From: Candidatus Eiseniibacteriota bacterium
GTDB lineage: Bacteria > JAFGKV01
Reading direction: 5' to 3'
DNA length: 5,978 nt
NCBI GenBank assembly: GCA_025453925.1
Contig: JALOPK010000212.1
Span: forward strand, 1 to 5,978
Shown here piece by piece: positions 1 through 5,847 of the stretch; the first letter of the stretch is position 1; each line of letters opens with the position of its first letter. The translations under genes and the position numbers were made by a program. Below the pieces are notes generated by a model. It did no database searches and was not told the DNA's origin. It saw only the letters and a program-made list of their open reading frames with translations.

Positions 1-1
1 G

Positions 2-1870
2 TTCCTGTCGCCATGCAGCGCAGGGGGCCGGTTGTACTTCATCAGCAACATGAGCGGCCGATTCAGTCTCTATGCGATGGACCAGGAGGGCAGCGTCCCC
101 GAGCCGTTGCTTCCACCGGATATCGCCCTGCAGAACCCCGTGCTCCTTGACGGGGTGCCATTTGCGGTCTTCCCGCGGTTCGACCGGATTCTGGTGATGA
201 TCGATCACGATGGAGACGAGCGCTACCAGCCCATGGCCATACCGCTGGAAGGCGGCATCCCCGAACCGGCCTTCGGAGCTTCCTTCCCGGGTCAGCGCCT
301 GTACAGCCATCTCCCCGACGAGGAGCAGGGCATCGTCTACCTCGTGGCTGAGTCGATGCATGAGCAGCGATACGAGACCCACCGTGCCTTCATAGGCTCC
401 GGGAGAGTGACCAGGCTCGCGGAGAGCAGGTTCGGGTGGATACCCACCGGCAGCAACCACCTGCACACCAAAACGGTGCTCGTCGAATCGTATGGGGACG
501 GTGACCACGTGCTCGCCATGCACGACCAGCAATTGGGCTTCCGAGTACTCGCCGGCACGCCAATCGATGCCCGTGCGACGGGTGCGACCGAACGGCCCAC
601 GGGCTTCGGGGCTGCCTGTTTCACCGGCGACGAGGCCGGCGTGCTTGTTCTCACCTCGCTGTTCTCAGATTTCTACGGCCTGGCCTACCTGGAGCTGGAT
701 GGCTCGGCGCGGCCCACCCCGGTCACCATCCAGGACACCGTTCATCATGGGGTTGGTGAACTGGAGGGGATCAGACAGGTGAAAGGGCATCGTTTCTGCC
801 TGCACTACAACGTGGATGGGGCTTCCTGGGCGTATGAGGGCGTCTTCGATGTCGCCTCACACACCATGAGGCTCGCCTCCGTGCTCGCCGGTAAAGGTGA
901 TCTCTCGGACGGTGTCGTGACGTCGTGTCACTACTCGAAGGAGCATGATCGTTTCTCGCTCTCTTTCACCACGGCCACATCACCCACGCAGCTCTGCACC
1001 ATGGACCGCACCCGGCCGGACCAGATGAGAGTTCTGACGCGCGAACGCATCTTGGGTATCCCCCGGGAGCATCTCTCCCGCGGGGAGGACGCCTCATTCG
1101 TCTCCCACGATGGTTGGCGGGTGTCCGCCCGGCTCTATCTGCCGGCCGAGGGGTGCGGTTTTGAGGGTCCACGCCCCGTGGTGCTCTACATCCACGGCGG
1201 CCCTCAGAGTCAGGAGAGACCCGACTTTTCGTGGTTCTCGATGCCGTTGATCCAGTTTCTGTCGCTCAACGGATTCGCGGTGTTCGTGCCTAACGTGAGG
1301 GGAAGCACAGGGTACGGGCTCTCCTACATGCGAGCCGTGTCGAGGGATTGGGGAGGCCAGGACCGTCTGGATCACCTGTTCGCCATGACGGAAGTGCTGC
1401 CCGCGGATCCGCGCCTGGATCTCAGTCGGGCGGGAGTCGTCGGCCGCTCGTATGGCGGCTACATGGCGCTCCTCCTGGCGGCCCGGCATCCCGGGTTGTG
1501 GAAGGCGGCGGTGGACATGTTCGGACCTTATGACCTCGTGGCCTTCTCGAACAGGATTCCCGAGGCCTGGAAGCCCCACTTCGCGCGCACGGTGGGAGAC
1601 CCCGCGACCGATCGGGACTTCCTCATCGAACGTTCGCCAAGAACATACATCGGCGGTCTCGCATGCCCGCTCCTCGTGATCCAGGGAAGGAACGACCCCC
1701 GTGTCCTGGAGCAGGAATCCCGCGAACTGGTCGGGGAACTCCGAGATCGGGGAAGATCTGTCGACTATCTCGTGTTCGAAGACGAAGGCCACGATGTGTT
1801 GAAGTTCGCCAACCGAGTTCGCTGTTATGGGGCAATCACCGGCTTTTTCGCCGGACACCTCCGCCCCTGA
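2..1870 (+). CDS. S9 family (prolyl oligopeptidase-type) serine peptidase, 5' end cut by the window
   Basis: Serine peptidase with an N-terminal beta-propeller-like part and a C-terminal alpha/beta-hydrolase domain, expected to cleave oligopeptides. Numbering from the TTG at 32, the hydrolase motifs are all present: oxyanion-hole HGGP at 388-391, the NVRGSTGYG stretch, nucleophile Ser473 in GRSYGGY, Asp555 in QGRNDPR and His587 in DEGHD. The first 350 or so residues contain propeller-blade phrases such as LYFISNMSGRFSLYAMD, the usual form of a TolB/PD40-like repeat. The frame is open to the left edge (it reads ...CSAGGRLYFISN), and that phrase normally sits inside a blade, so the true start is probably upstream. 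A TTG at 32 behind AGGGGG (22-27) is a weaker alternative. No signal peptide is visible in this part. It is probably co-transcribed with the reductase that starts 34 bases after its stop. Catalytic-family assignment is firm; substrate is unknown. Confidence 0.93.
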   Translation, partial: FLSPCSAGGRLYFISNMSGRFSLYAMDQEGSVPEPLLPPDIALQNPVLLDGVPFAVFPRFDRILVMIDHDGDERYQPMAIPLEGGIPEPAFGASFPGQRLYSHLPDEEQGIVYLVAESMHEQRYETHRAFIGSGRVTRLAESRFGWIPTGSNHLHTKTVLVESYGDGDHVLAMHDQQLGFRVLAGTPIDARATGATERPTGFGAACFTGDEAGVLVLTSLFSDFYGLAYLELDGSARPTPVTIQDTVHHGVGELEGIRQVKGHRFCLHYNVDGASWAYEGVFDVASHTMRLASVLAGKGDLSDGVVTSCHYSKEHDRFSLSFTTATSPTQLCTMDRTRPDQMRVLTRERILGIPREHLSRGEDASFVSHDGWRVSARLYLPAEGCGFEGPRPVVLYIHGGPQSQERPDFSWFSMPLIQFLSLNGFAVFVPNVRGSTGYGLSYMRAVSRDWGGQDRLDHLFAMTEVLPADPRLDLSRAGVVGRSYGGYMALLLAARHPGLWKAAVDMFGPYDLVAFSNRIPEAWKPHFARTVGDPATDRDFLIERSPRTYIGGLACPLLVIQGRNDPRVLEQESRELVGELRDRGRSVDYLVFEDEGHDVLKFANRVRCYGAITGFFAGHLRP

Positions 1871-1892
1871 GCACGCGGGCACACCGCCTCAC

Positions 1893-1897
1893 AGGAG
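1893..1897 (+). promoter_or_regulatory. Ribosome binding site fixing the reductase start
   Basis: AGGAG lies 7 bases before the ATG at 1905. It selects this start over an in-frame ATG at 1827, which would add 26 residues encoded inside the S9 gene and has no comparable site. Confidence 0.8.
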
Positions 1898-1904
1898 CCC
1901 AACC

Positions 1905-3044
1905 ATGCAGTATCGACAATTCGGCACCTCCGGCCGCACGGTGTCGGCGCTGGGATTCGGCGCCATGCGCCTGCCGGTCATAGATGGTGACATGACCCAC
2001 ATCAACGAGCCGGAGGCAACCGACATGATCCGGTTCGCCATCGACCGTGGAGTGAACTACCTGGACACCGCCTACCCCTATCATGGGGGCAACAGCGAGT
2101 CGTTTCTCGGCAGGGCCTTGGCTGATGGCTATCGCCAGCGGGTCACTTTGGTCACCAAGATGCCGACATGGCTCATTGAGTCGGAGGCGGACTTCGACCG
2201 TTACCTTGACGAACAACTCGGCAGGCTGCGGGTGGATCTTGTCGACTTCTACCTTTTGCATGCGCTCAACGATCTGAGCTGGCCGAAACTGAAGGCGCTA
2301 GGCGTGCTGGCCTGGGGAGAACGGGCTGTTGCCTCCGGTCGCATCGGGGGTCTGGGGTTCTCGTTCCACGATGGTCATCCGGTGTTCATCGACATCCTCA
2401 ACGACTATGAGGGATGGGCGCTAGCCCAGGTGCAGTACAACTACATGGACGCGTCTTCCCAGGCCGGAACCGCCGGGGTGCGCGAAGCGGCCCGGCGGGG
2501 CATCCCCGTGGTCGTCATGGAACCCCTGCGGGGGGGCCAGCTGTCTCAGACGCCGCCTCTCGCGGTGCGCGACGTCTGGGATGCCGCACCATCATCGCGG
2601 ACCCTGGCGGATTGGGCGCTCCAATGGTTGTGGGATCAGCCCGAGGTTTCGGTCGTGCTCTCCGGCATGAGCACGATTCGGCAGGTGGAGGAGAACCTGG
2701 CCAGCGCGGAAAGATCCGCGGCAGGGAGTCTGACGGCTGATGAACGCGCCCACATCGAGCGCGTCAGGGAGGCCTTCATGGCACGAAAGGGCGTGCCGTG
2801 TACGGGCTGCGGGTACTGCCTGCCCTGTCCCAGCGGTGTTCGGATTCCTGAGGTCTTCGTCTTCTACAACGAGGCGCTCGTCTATGATGACCTGGCGCGC
2901 GCCCGGATGTCGTATCGCTGGGTGGATGAGGAGCACCGGGCGAGCCGTTGCTCCCGCTGCGGCCACTGTGAACCGCTCTGTCCCCAGCACATCGCTATTC
3001 CCGATCGGCTGGTCGAGGCGGAGAAGCTGCTTAGCACAGCCTAA
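1905..3044 (+). CDS. Aldo/keto reductase with C-terminal 4Fe-4S ferredoxin-like domain
   Basis: Predicted cytosolic oxidoreductase of 379 residues. An NADPH-type aldo/keto reductase barrel is followed by an iron-sulfur domain (the COG1453-like group). The N-terminus MQYRQFGTSGRTVSALGFGAMR is typical of the family. The catalytic tetrad is complete: Asp54 and Tyr59 in DTAYPYHG, Lys85 in LVTKMP, His119 in FYLLHA. The late barrel phrases MEPLRGGQL and LSGMSTIRQVEENL fit the cofactor-binding end. Two cysteine clusters follow: Cys299/302/305/308 (spacing 2-2-2, then Pro) and Cys349/352/355/359 (spacing 2-2-3, then Pro), so two 4Fe-4S centres are likely. Length is normal for the group and nothing is broken. 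The gene follows the S9 peptidase after 34 bases on the same strand with no evident terminator between, so an operon is inferred. The physiological substrate and the role of the clusters are not known from sequence. Confidence 0.95.
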   Translation: MQYRQFGTSGRTVSALGFGAMRLPVIDGDMTHINEPEATDMIRFAIDRGVNYLDTAYPYHGGNSESFLGRALADGYRQRVTLVTKMPTWLIESEADFDRYLDEQLGRLRVDLVDFYLLHALNDLSWPKLKALGVLAWGERAVASGRIGGLGFSFHDGHPVFIDILNDYEGWALAQVQYNYMDASSQAGTAGVREAARRGIPVVVMEPLRGGQLSQTPPLAVRDVWDAAPSSRTLADWALQWLWDQPEVSVVLSGMSTIRQVEENLASAERSAAGSLTADERAHIERVREAFMARKGVPCTGCGYCLPCPSGVRIPEVFVFYNEALVYDDLARARMSYRWVDEEHRASRCSRCGHCEPLCPQHIAIPDRLVEAEKLLSTA

Positions 3045-3092
3045 GTACTCGGATTGACACTTGCGATCGCATTCGACCGCCGTTGCATCCCG

Positions 3093-3127
3093 GCTATCTG
3101 CGCTCTCCGATCGGTGAGATAGCGCAG
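3093..3127. repeat. Two overlapping, mutually exclusive stems
   Basis: GCTATCT (3093-3099) pairs with AGATAGC (3117-3123), and CTGCGCT (3098-3104) pairs with AGCGCAG (3121-3127). Both stems are perfect 7-mers and share bases, so only one can form at a time. A CCGATCGG palindrome (3107-3114) sits between the arms. The element starts 49 bases after the reductase stop and could be part of its 3' untranslated region, but no U-rich run follows, so I do not call it an intrinsic terminator. Confidence 0.4.
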
Positions 3128-3347
3128 CGGATATCTGCCCTCCCCGCTCGCCCGTCGCCCCGAGGCTCCCGGTTCGTGACCGTACCGATGAACGCGAGTA
3201 CTAAGCCGATTCTCGTCCCCGTCGTCTCAGCGCACCACCACGCGGCCCGCCCCTTGCGCTGTGCGCCTCGCGACGACAGCAACCGCTCGCCCAGGCGCAG
3301 AGCCCTGGCTGGTCACCAGCGGCGTGCGGCCCTCGTCGGGGCAACTT

Positions 3348-3385
3348 CATATAGGACACGTCCTATATTGGACGTGTCTTATATG
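3348..3385. promoter_or_regulatory. AT-rich 38-base inverted repeat, candidate tandem operator or RNA hairpin
   Basis: Arms CATATAGGACACGTCC (3348-3363) and GGACGTGTCTTATATG (3370-3385) are complementary over 16 positions with a single G/T pair (3354/3379). They flank the spacer TATATT. The element also reads as two overlapping 20-base pseudo-palindromes of the form ATATnnGAC, 2 bases, GTCnTATAT. The first (3349-3368) has perfect 9-base arms around AC; the second (3365-3384) matches at 7 of 9 positions around GT. Their centres are 16 bases apart and they share ATAT. This form suits a dimeric helix-turn-helix repressor. The AT-richness contrasts sharply with the surroundings. No regulator gene and no plausible downstream gene is present, so its target is unknown; it might be a relic promoter, a small-RNA promoter, a recombination site or simply a transcript hairpin. 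Confidence 0.55.
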
Positions 3386-3447
3386 CCTGCATTCCGGTCG
3401 GAACACCCCCTCCGCCATACCCTCGTGGCGATCCCGGCGTACCCCGT

Positions 3448-3485
3448 CTCTCGGGGCCACGGGTGTCAGCCCGCGGCCCCGAGAG
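3448..3485 (-). terminator. Strong GC-rich hairpin, possible terminator for the aminopeptidase transcript
   Basis: CTCTCGGGGCC (3448-3458) and GGCCCCGAGAG (3475-3485) form a perfect 11-base-pair stem. It continues through one A/C position (3459/3474) into CGGG/CCCG (3460-3463 and 3470-3473), closing on the 6-base loop TGTCAG. In minus-strand RNA the A/C position becomes U/G, giving an uninterrupted 16-pair stem, so minus-strand transcription is favoured. It lies about 140 bases past the aminopeptidase stop. There is no U-rich run on either side, so it is not a classical intrinsic terminator. It may work as a U-less terminator or as a 3'-end stabiliser. Confidence 0.4.
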
Positions 3486-3564
3486 CTCGATGGTGAGAGG
3501 CGTCCACCCGATCACGAGCAGGGTGCTTCTGTGCAAGGTCGCCGCGCAGGGGCCGGTGCCGCGA

Positions 3565-3587
3565 CGGGATCGTGGCGGATGATCCCG
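3565..3587. repeat. Short inverted repeat close to the aminopeptidase stop
   Basis: CGGGATC (3565-3571) and GATCCCG (3581-3587) pair perfectly around a 9-base loop, ending 38 bases beyond the aminopeptidase stop codon. It could contribute to transcript end formation, but it has no U-run on either side and could be chance in GC-rich DNA. Confidence 0.25.
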
Positions 3588-3625
3588 CGAGAAGACTGGT
3601 GCGACGTTCTTCGCCGCGGCGCCGA

Positions 3626-4741
3626 CTACTTCAGGACCTCGGGTAGGAACCGGCCGTCCCGGTAGAACACCTGGCCATCCGCGGAGATCGTCCCTCCCGT
3701 CCTCATGTCACAGAGCATGTCCCAATGGATGGCCGACTTGTTGATCCCGCCGGCCTCACCCATGGAATCGCCGATGGCCATATGCACCGTACCGCCGATC
3801 TTCTCGTCGAACAGCATGTTCCGCGTGAACTTGGCGATGTTGTAGTTCGTGCCGACGGCGACCTCGCCGAAGCGCGATGCGCCGTCGTCCGTGGCCAGCA
3901 ATGCATGGAGAAGATCCTCACCCTTTGAGGCCGTCGCATTCACCACTCGACCCGCGGAGATCTGGAGCCGGATGCCCTCGATCTCCTTCCCGGCATAGAT
4001 CCCCGGGAAACTGAATGTGATGAAGCCGTCGATGGCGTCATCCACCGGTGACGTGAACACTTCGCCGTCGGGGAAGTTCATCGAGCCGTCGCAGTTGATC
4101 CACTTGCGGCCCGCCACGGCGACGCGCAGGTCTGTGTCCTTCGCCAGGATATGAAGCTCCTTCTTGCCGTCCAGGAAGTCGACCCATCGGCTCTGCTCCG
4201 CGCTTATGCGCTGCCACTCCCGGATGGGATCATCGGCGTTGAGCAACCCTGCGCCGAACACGAAGTCCTCGTATTCATTGAGGCTCATTGAGGCTTCCTG
4301 CGCATCCGCATGGGTGGGGAATTGCGTGCCGCACCAGCGGAGCTGGCCATTCCCCATTCGCTCGGAGTAGACGCGACGCCAGGATGCCGCGCCCCGGCTC
4401 GACAGCTTGAGCCTTTCGGCGGGGATGCTCGAGTTGATCCGAGTATTGCGGGAGCCCCAGGACGAGATCCAGACATCGGCTTTTCCGATGACCGACTCCA
4501 TGATGAAGGACGCCTCGAGCAGTTGCTCGTCGGTGGCATGTCTGAGGCGCATCTCACCTACCTCTTGCGAGTTGATGAGCGTCTCCACGTGACCGCCGGC
4601 CTGTGTCGCCTCCCGCACCACTTCCGTGAGGAAGGGCAGCGTGACTTCGTCACCACTGACCAGCACGAAGTCATTGGGTGCTACTTTCGTCGAATAGTGA
4701 ACCAGTACGCGCGCCAGTCGCGCGAGTCGCGGATCTTTCAC
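3626..4741 (-). CDS. M29 family (AmpS/PepS-type) metallo-aminopeptidase
   Basis: Predicted cytosolic, metal-dependent aminopeptidase of 371 residues that removes N-terminal amino acids from peptides. The N-terminal half (DPRLARLARVLVHYSTKVAPND, then VLVSGDEVTLPFLTEVVREATQAGGHV) is the typical M29 opening. By family comparison the metal ligands are Glu227 (MNFPDGEVF), Glu293 (FGEVAVGTN), His320 (GGTVHMAIG), and His339 with Asp341 (SAIHWDM). The 66-residue spacing between the two Glu matches the Thermus enzyme as I recall it. The loop between His320 and His339 is about 12 residues shorter than in the Thermus/Staphylococcus type, and Met327 stands where that type has a conserved Tyr. The GTG start is set by GGGAGG 5 bases upstream and by homology; the frame stays open to 5215, but that extension is low-complexity and runs into the next gene. 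No signal peptide. It is 196 bases downstream of the secreted-protein gene and may have its own promoter, though none is clear. Confidence 0.93.
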   Translation of the reverse strand: MKDPRLARLARVLVHYSTKVAPNDFVLVSGDEVTLPFLTEVVREATQAGGHVETLINSQEVGEMRLRHATDEQLLEASFIMESVIGKADVWISSWGSRNTRINSSIPAERLKLSSRGAASWRRVYSERMGNGQLRWCGTQFPTHADAQEASMSLNEYEDFVFGAGLLNADDPIREWQRISAEQSRWVDFLDGKKELHILAKDTDLRVAVAGRKWINCDGSMNFPDGEVFTSPVDDAIDGFITFSFPGIYAGKEIEGIRLQISAGRVVNATASKGEDLLHALLATDDGASRFGEVAVGTNYNIAKFTRNMLFDEKIGGTVHMAIGDSMGEAGGINKSAIHWDMLCDMRTGGTISADGQVFYRDGRFLPEVLK

Positions 4742-4746
4742 GTCAT

Positions 4747-4752
4747 CCTCCC
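4747..4752 (-). promoter_or_regulatory. Ribosome binding site for the GTG start of the aminopeptidase
   Basis: On the minus strand GGGAGG is followed by 5 bases (ATGAC) and then GTG at 4741-4739. It decides the start within a frame that otherwise stays open for another 158 codons upstream. Confidence 0.75.
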
Positions 4753-4828
4753 AGCGAAAAGAGTAGAACAATCCACCGAAAGAAGGTAGCGTACCCCACC
4801 TCCTGGCGCACCACGGCCGGAAGGCGGC

Positions 4829-4873
4829 CACGCTCGCTCGCGCCCCCCGAGCGCTCACCCCAGCGAGAGCGTG
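4829..4873. repeat. GC-rich inverted repeats between secreted-protein and aminopeptidase genes
   Basis: CACGCTC (4829-4835) pairs with GAGCGTG (4867-4873). Inside this span CGCTCG (4835-4840) pairs with CGAGCG (4848-4853), and GAGCGCTC (4849-4856) is palindromic, so several folds compete. The element begins about 65 bases past the secreted-protein stop on the minus strand and may mark the end of that transcript. No U-rich run follows. The rest of the 196-base gap (4742-4937) shows no gene and no recognisable promoter. Confidence 0.3.
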
Positions 4874-4937
4874 GTCAGGGGCCGAAGGGTGGCGCGCACG
4901 GCGCGGAGTTGTCGGGATCGAGGAAACTGGCGGCGGC

Positions 4938-5837
4938 CTACGATCCGTCCCAGCCGGCCAGCCGGGCCATGAGCCACCAGAACCCACGGCCCTTGAGGAT
5001 GCAATTGAGCGGACGTGAGTGGGCGCAGCATTCATCGCAGAGGAGAGCTGCCTCGGCCACCAGGTCGCTTCCCGGGTTGGCTGCGCACCATTCGTCCGCC
5101 CAGTTCCTCGCCCGATCGTTGTACTCGCATCCGTCGGTGGCGCCCCTGGCGAGGTAGTCGTCGCCGTCGGGATCGAAGCGTTCGATGTCAGCGAAATCGA
5201 ACAGGATCTTGCCATGCTCGCGGCAGAAAGCCCTGATCTGTTCGTTGCGCTGATGCAGGTTGCCGCCGGGACCGGTGCCGTCCAGGTGCCCTGTCATGTA
5301 GACGAATCGGATATCAGGGTAGTCCTGCTCAAGTGCCGCCATGGCGGTGAGGTAGGTCGTGATGTCCTCGGCGGAGTTCCCCGAGACGCCGCCGCACCAC
5401 GACCACATGACTACGTTGCGATCGCATTGTCTGTCCTGCAGCACCTCCCGCGTGGAGTCCCGCCACGAGAGGTCACCACTGCTTCCAAGGTCGCCCCCAC
5501 CGAAACACAGGTCATTCATGAACACGCCCGGATTCAGCCCCCAGGATGAAGACGAGAACACCACCGGGGAGTCCGTACGTTCCCGAAGCGCCTCCATGCC
5601 GGCGATGAGCTGGCTGCCGTGAGAGGTGTGACTGTAGCCCACCCTCAGGTGCGTAGTGGCAGACGCGATCCACTCCAAGGGCACTCGGGAAAGATCCGTT
5701 GACCGGTGATCTGCGACGATGGCGGCACCGGGTGTGCCGTCGGGTTCCGTCGTGCTCTCGTGCCCACAGACGACGAGCGTGAGTCCCGCGTACAGCAGGA
5801 CCCCCGCGCAGAGGGCGATCCCTCTCACGTCAGACAC
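4938..5837 (-). CDS. Secreted cysteine-rich SGNH/GDSL-like protein of unknown function
   Basis: 299 residues. An N-terminal hydrophobic stretch (about residues 6-24, ...LYAGLTLVVC) after a single Arg looks like an export signal. Cys24 could be lipidated, but Val at -1 is not canonical for a lipobox. The mature part has GYSHTSHGSQ (67-76), WSWCGGVSGN (145-154), FVYMTGHLDGTG (178-189) and FDFADIERFDPDGDDY (213-228). That order resembles an SGNH hydrolase core (Ser block, Gly/Asn block, late Asp/His region), though the classical GDSL motif is absent and the catalytic residues cannot be assigned. The acidic DPDGDD patch could bind a metal. Ten cysteines lie beyond the signal (111, 138, 148, 205, 237, 251, 267, 270, 271, 279), suggesting disulfides outside the cytoplasm. 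The C-terminus ends in an aromatic block, GRGFWWLMARLAGWDG. The GTG start follows TAAGG by 5 bases and lies 7 bases after the preceding stop. Coding status is firm; function is unknown. Confidence 0.85.
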   Translation of the reverse strand: MSDVRGIALCAGVLLYAGLTLVVCGHESTTEPDGTPGAAIVADHRSTDLSRVPLEWIASATTHLRVGYSHTSHGSQLIAGMEALRERTDSPVVFSSSSWGLNPGVFMNDLCFGGGDLGSSGDLSWRDSTREVLQDRQCDRNVVMWSWCGGVSGNSAEDITTYLTAMAALEQDYPDIRFVYMTGHLDGTGPGGNLHQRNEQIRAFCREHGKILFDFADIERFDPDGDDYLARGATDGCEYNDRARNWADEWCAANPGSDLVAEAALLCDECCAHSRPLNCILKGRGFWWLMARLAGWDGS

Positions 5838-5842
5838 AGCGG

Positions 5843-5847
5843 CCTTA
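5843..5847 (-). promoter_or_regulatory. Ribosome binding site overlapping the upstream stop codon
   Basis: Minus-strand TAAGG contains the TAA stop of the upstream fragment and sits 5 bases before the GTG at 5837. It favours 5837 over the second in-frame GTG three codons later (5828), which has no site at proper spacing. The arrangement suggests translational coupling. Confidence 0.5.

Larger units (their letters stand above)
3045..3625. other. Gene-free region between convergent genes, rich in inverted repeats
   Basis: About 580 bases separate the stops of the reductase (+) and the aminopeptidase (-). Open frames crossing it (for example 3083-3496 and 3261-3665 on +, 3282-3094 on -) have Arg/Pro/Ala/Ser-rich translations without domain character, no good ribosome site, and overlap one another, so I do not call them genes. 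The region holds overlapping stems at 3093-3127, a short hairpin GCTGG-TCA-CCAGC at 3308-3320, the AT-rich repeat at 3348-3385, a strong GC hairpin at 3448-3485 and a 7-base-pair stem at 3565-3587. No tRNA-like or rRNA-like sequence was seen. The minus-strand reading near 3282-3094 vaguely resembles spurious short proteins annotated in intergenic repeats of other high-GC genomes, so part of it may be a dispersed repeat. Confidence 0.7.

Noticed and set aside
32-34. TTG at 32 as the true start of the S9 peptidase
   Set aside because: AGGGGG lies 4 bases upstream, but the frame is open to the window edge and the start would fall inside a typical propeller blade. Treated as partial, though not excluded.
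1094-1882. 262-codon open frame on the minus strand
   Set aside because: It lies opposite the S9 catalytic domain, which carries an intact catalytic triad. It is a shadow frame of high-GC codon use.
1827-1904. Earlier in-frame ATG start for the reductase at 1827
   Set aside because: It would add 26 residues encoded within the S9 gene, lacks a ribosome site, and the family N-terminus begins at MQYRQFGTSG with AGGAG correctly placed before 1905.
3054-3059. TTGACA as a -35 promoter element
   Set aside because: No -10-like sequence is found 16-18 bases downstream, and no gene follows.
3061-3073. 13-base repeat TTGCGATCGCATT at 3061-3073 and 5416-5428
   Set aside because: The second copy lies inside the secreted-protein gene. 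The core is a common GCGATCGC palindrome and one such match in about 6 kb can occur by chance.
3348-3385. XerCD dif or Cre/lox-like recombination site
   Set aside because: The 6-base spacer resembles dif, but the inner arms are GTCC/GGAC rather than the ATAA/TTAT expected. No recombinase gene or second copy is present in the window.
3448-3485. Classical Rho-independent terminator
   Set aside because: The hairpin is strong, but neither strand has a U-rich run after the stem, so it is described only as a possible non-classical terminator.
3083-3665. Two plus-strand frames of about 135 codons (3083-3496 and 3261-3665)
   Set aside because: Arg/Pro/Ala-rich translations without motifs, overlapping each other, crossing the strong hairpins, and without credible ribosome sites.
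4742-5215. N-terminal extension of the aminopeptidase up to 5215
   Set aside because: The extra 158 residues are Ser/Thr/Pro/Arg-rich, run through the intergenic gap and overlap the secreted-protein gene; the family start matches the GTG at 4741.
5764-5768. Canonical lipoprotein box at Cys24 of the secreted protein
   Set aside because: The preceding residues are Leu-Val-Val, and Val just before Cys does not fit the Gly/Ala/Ser rule. Kept only as a possibility.
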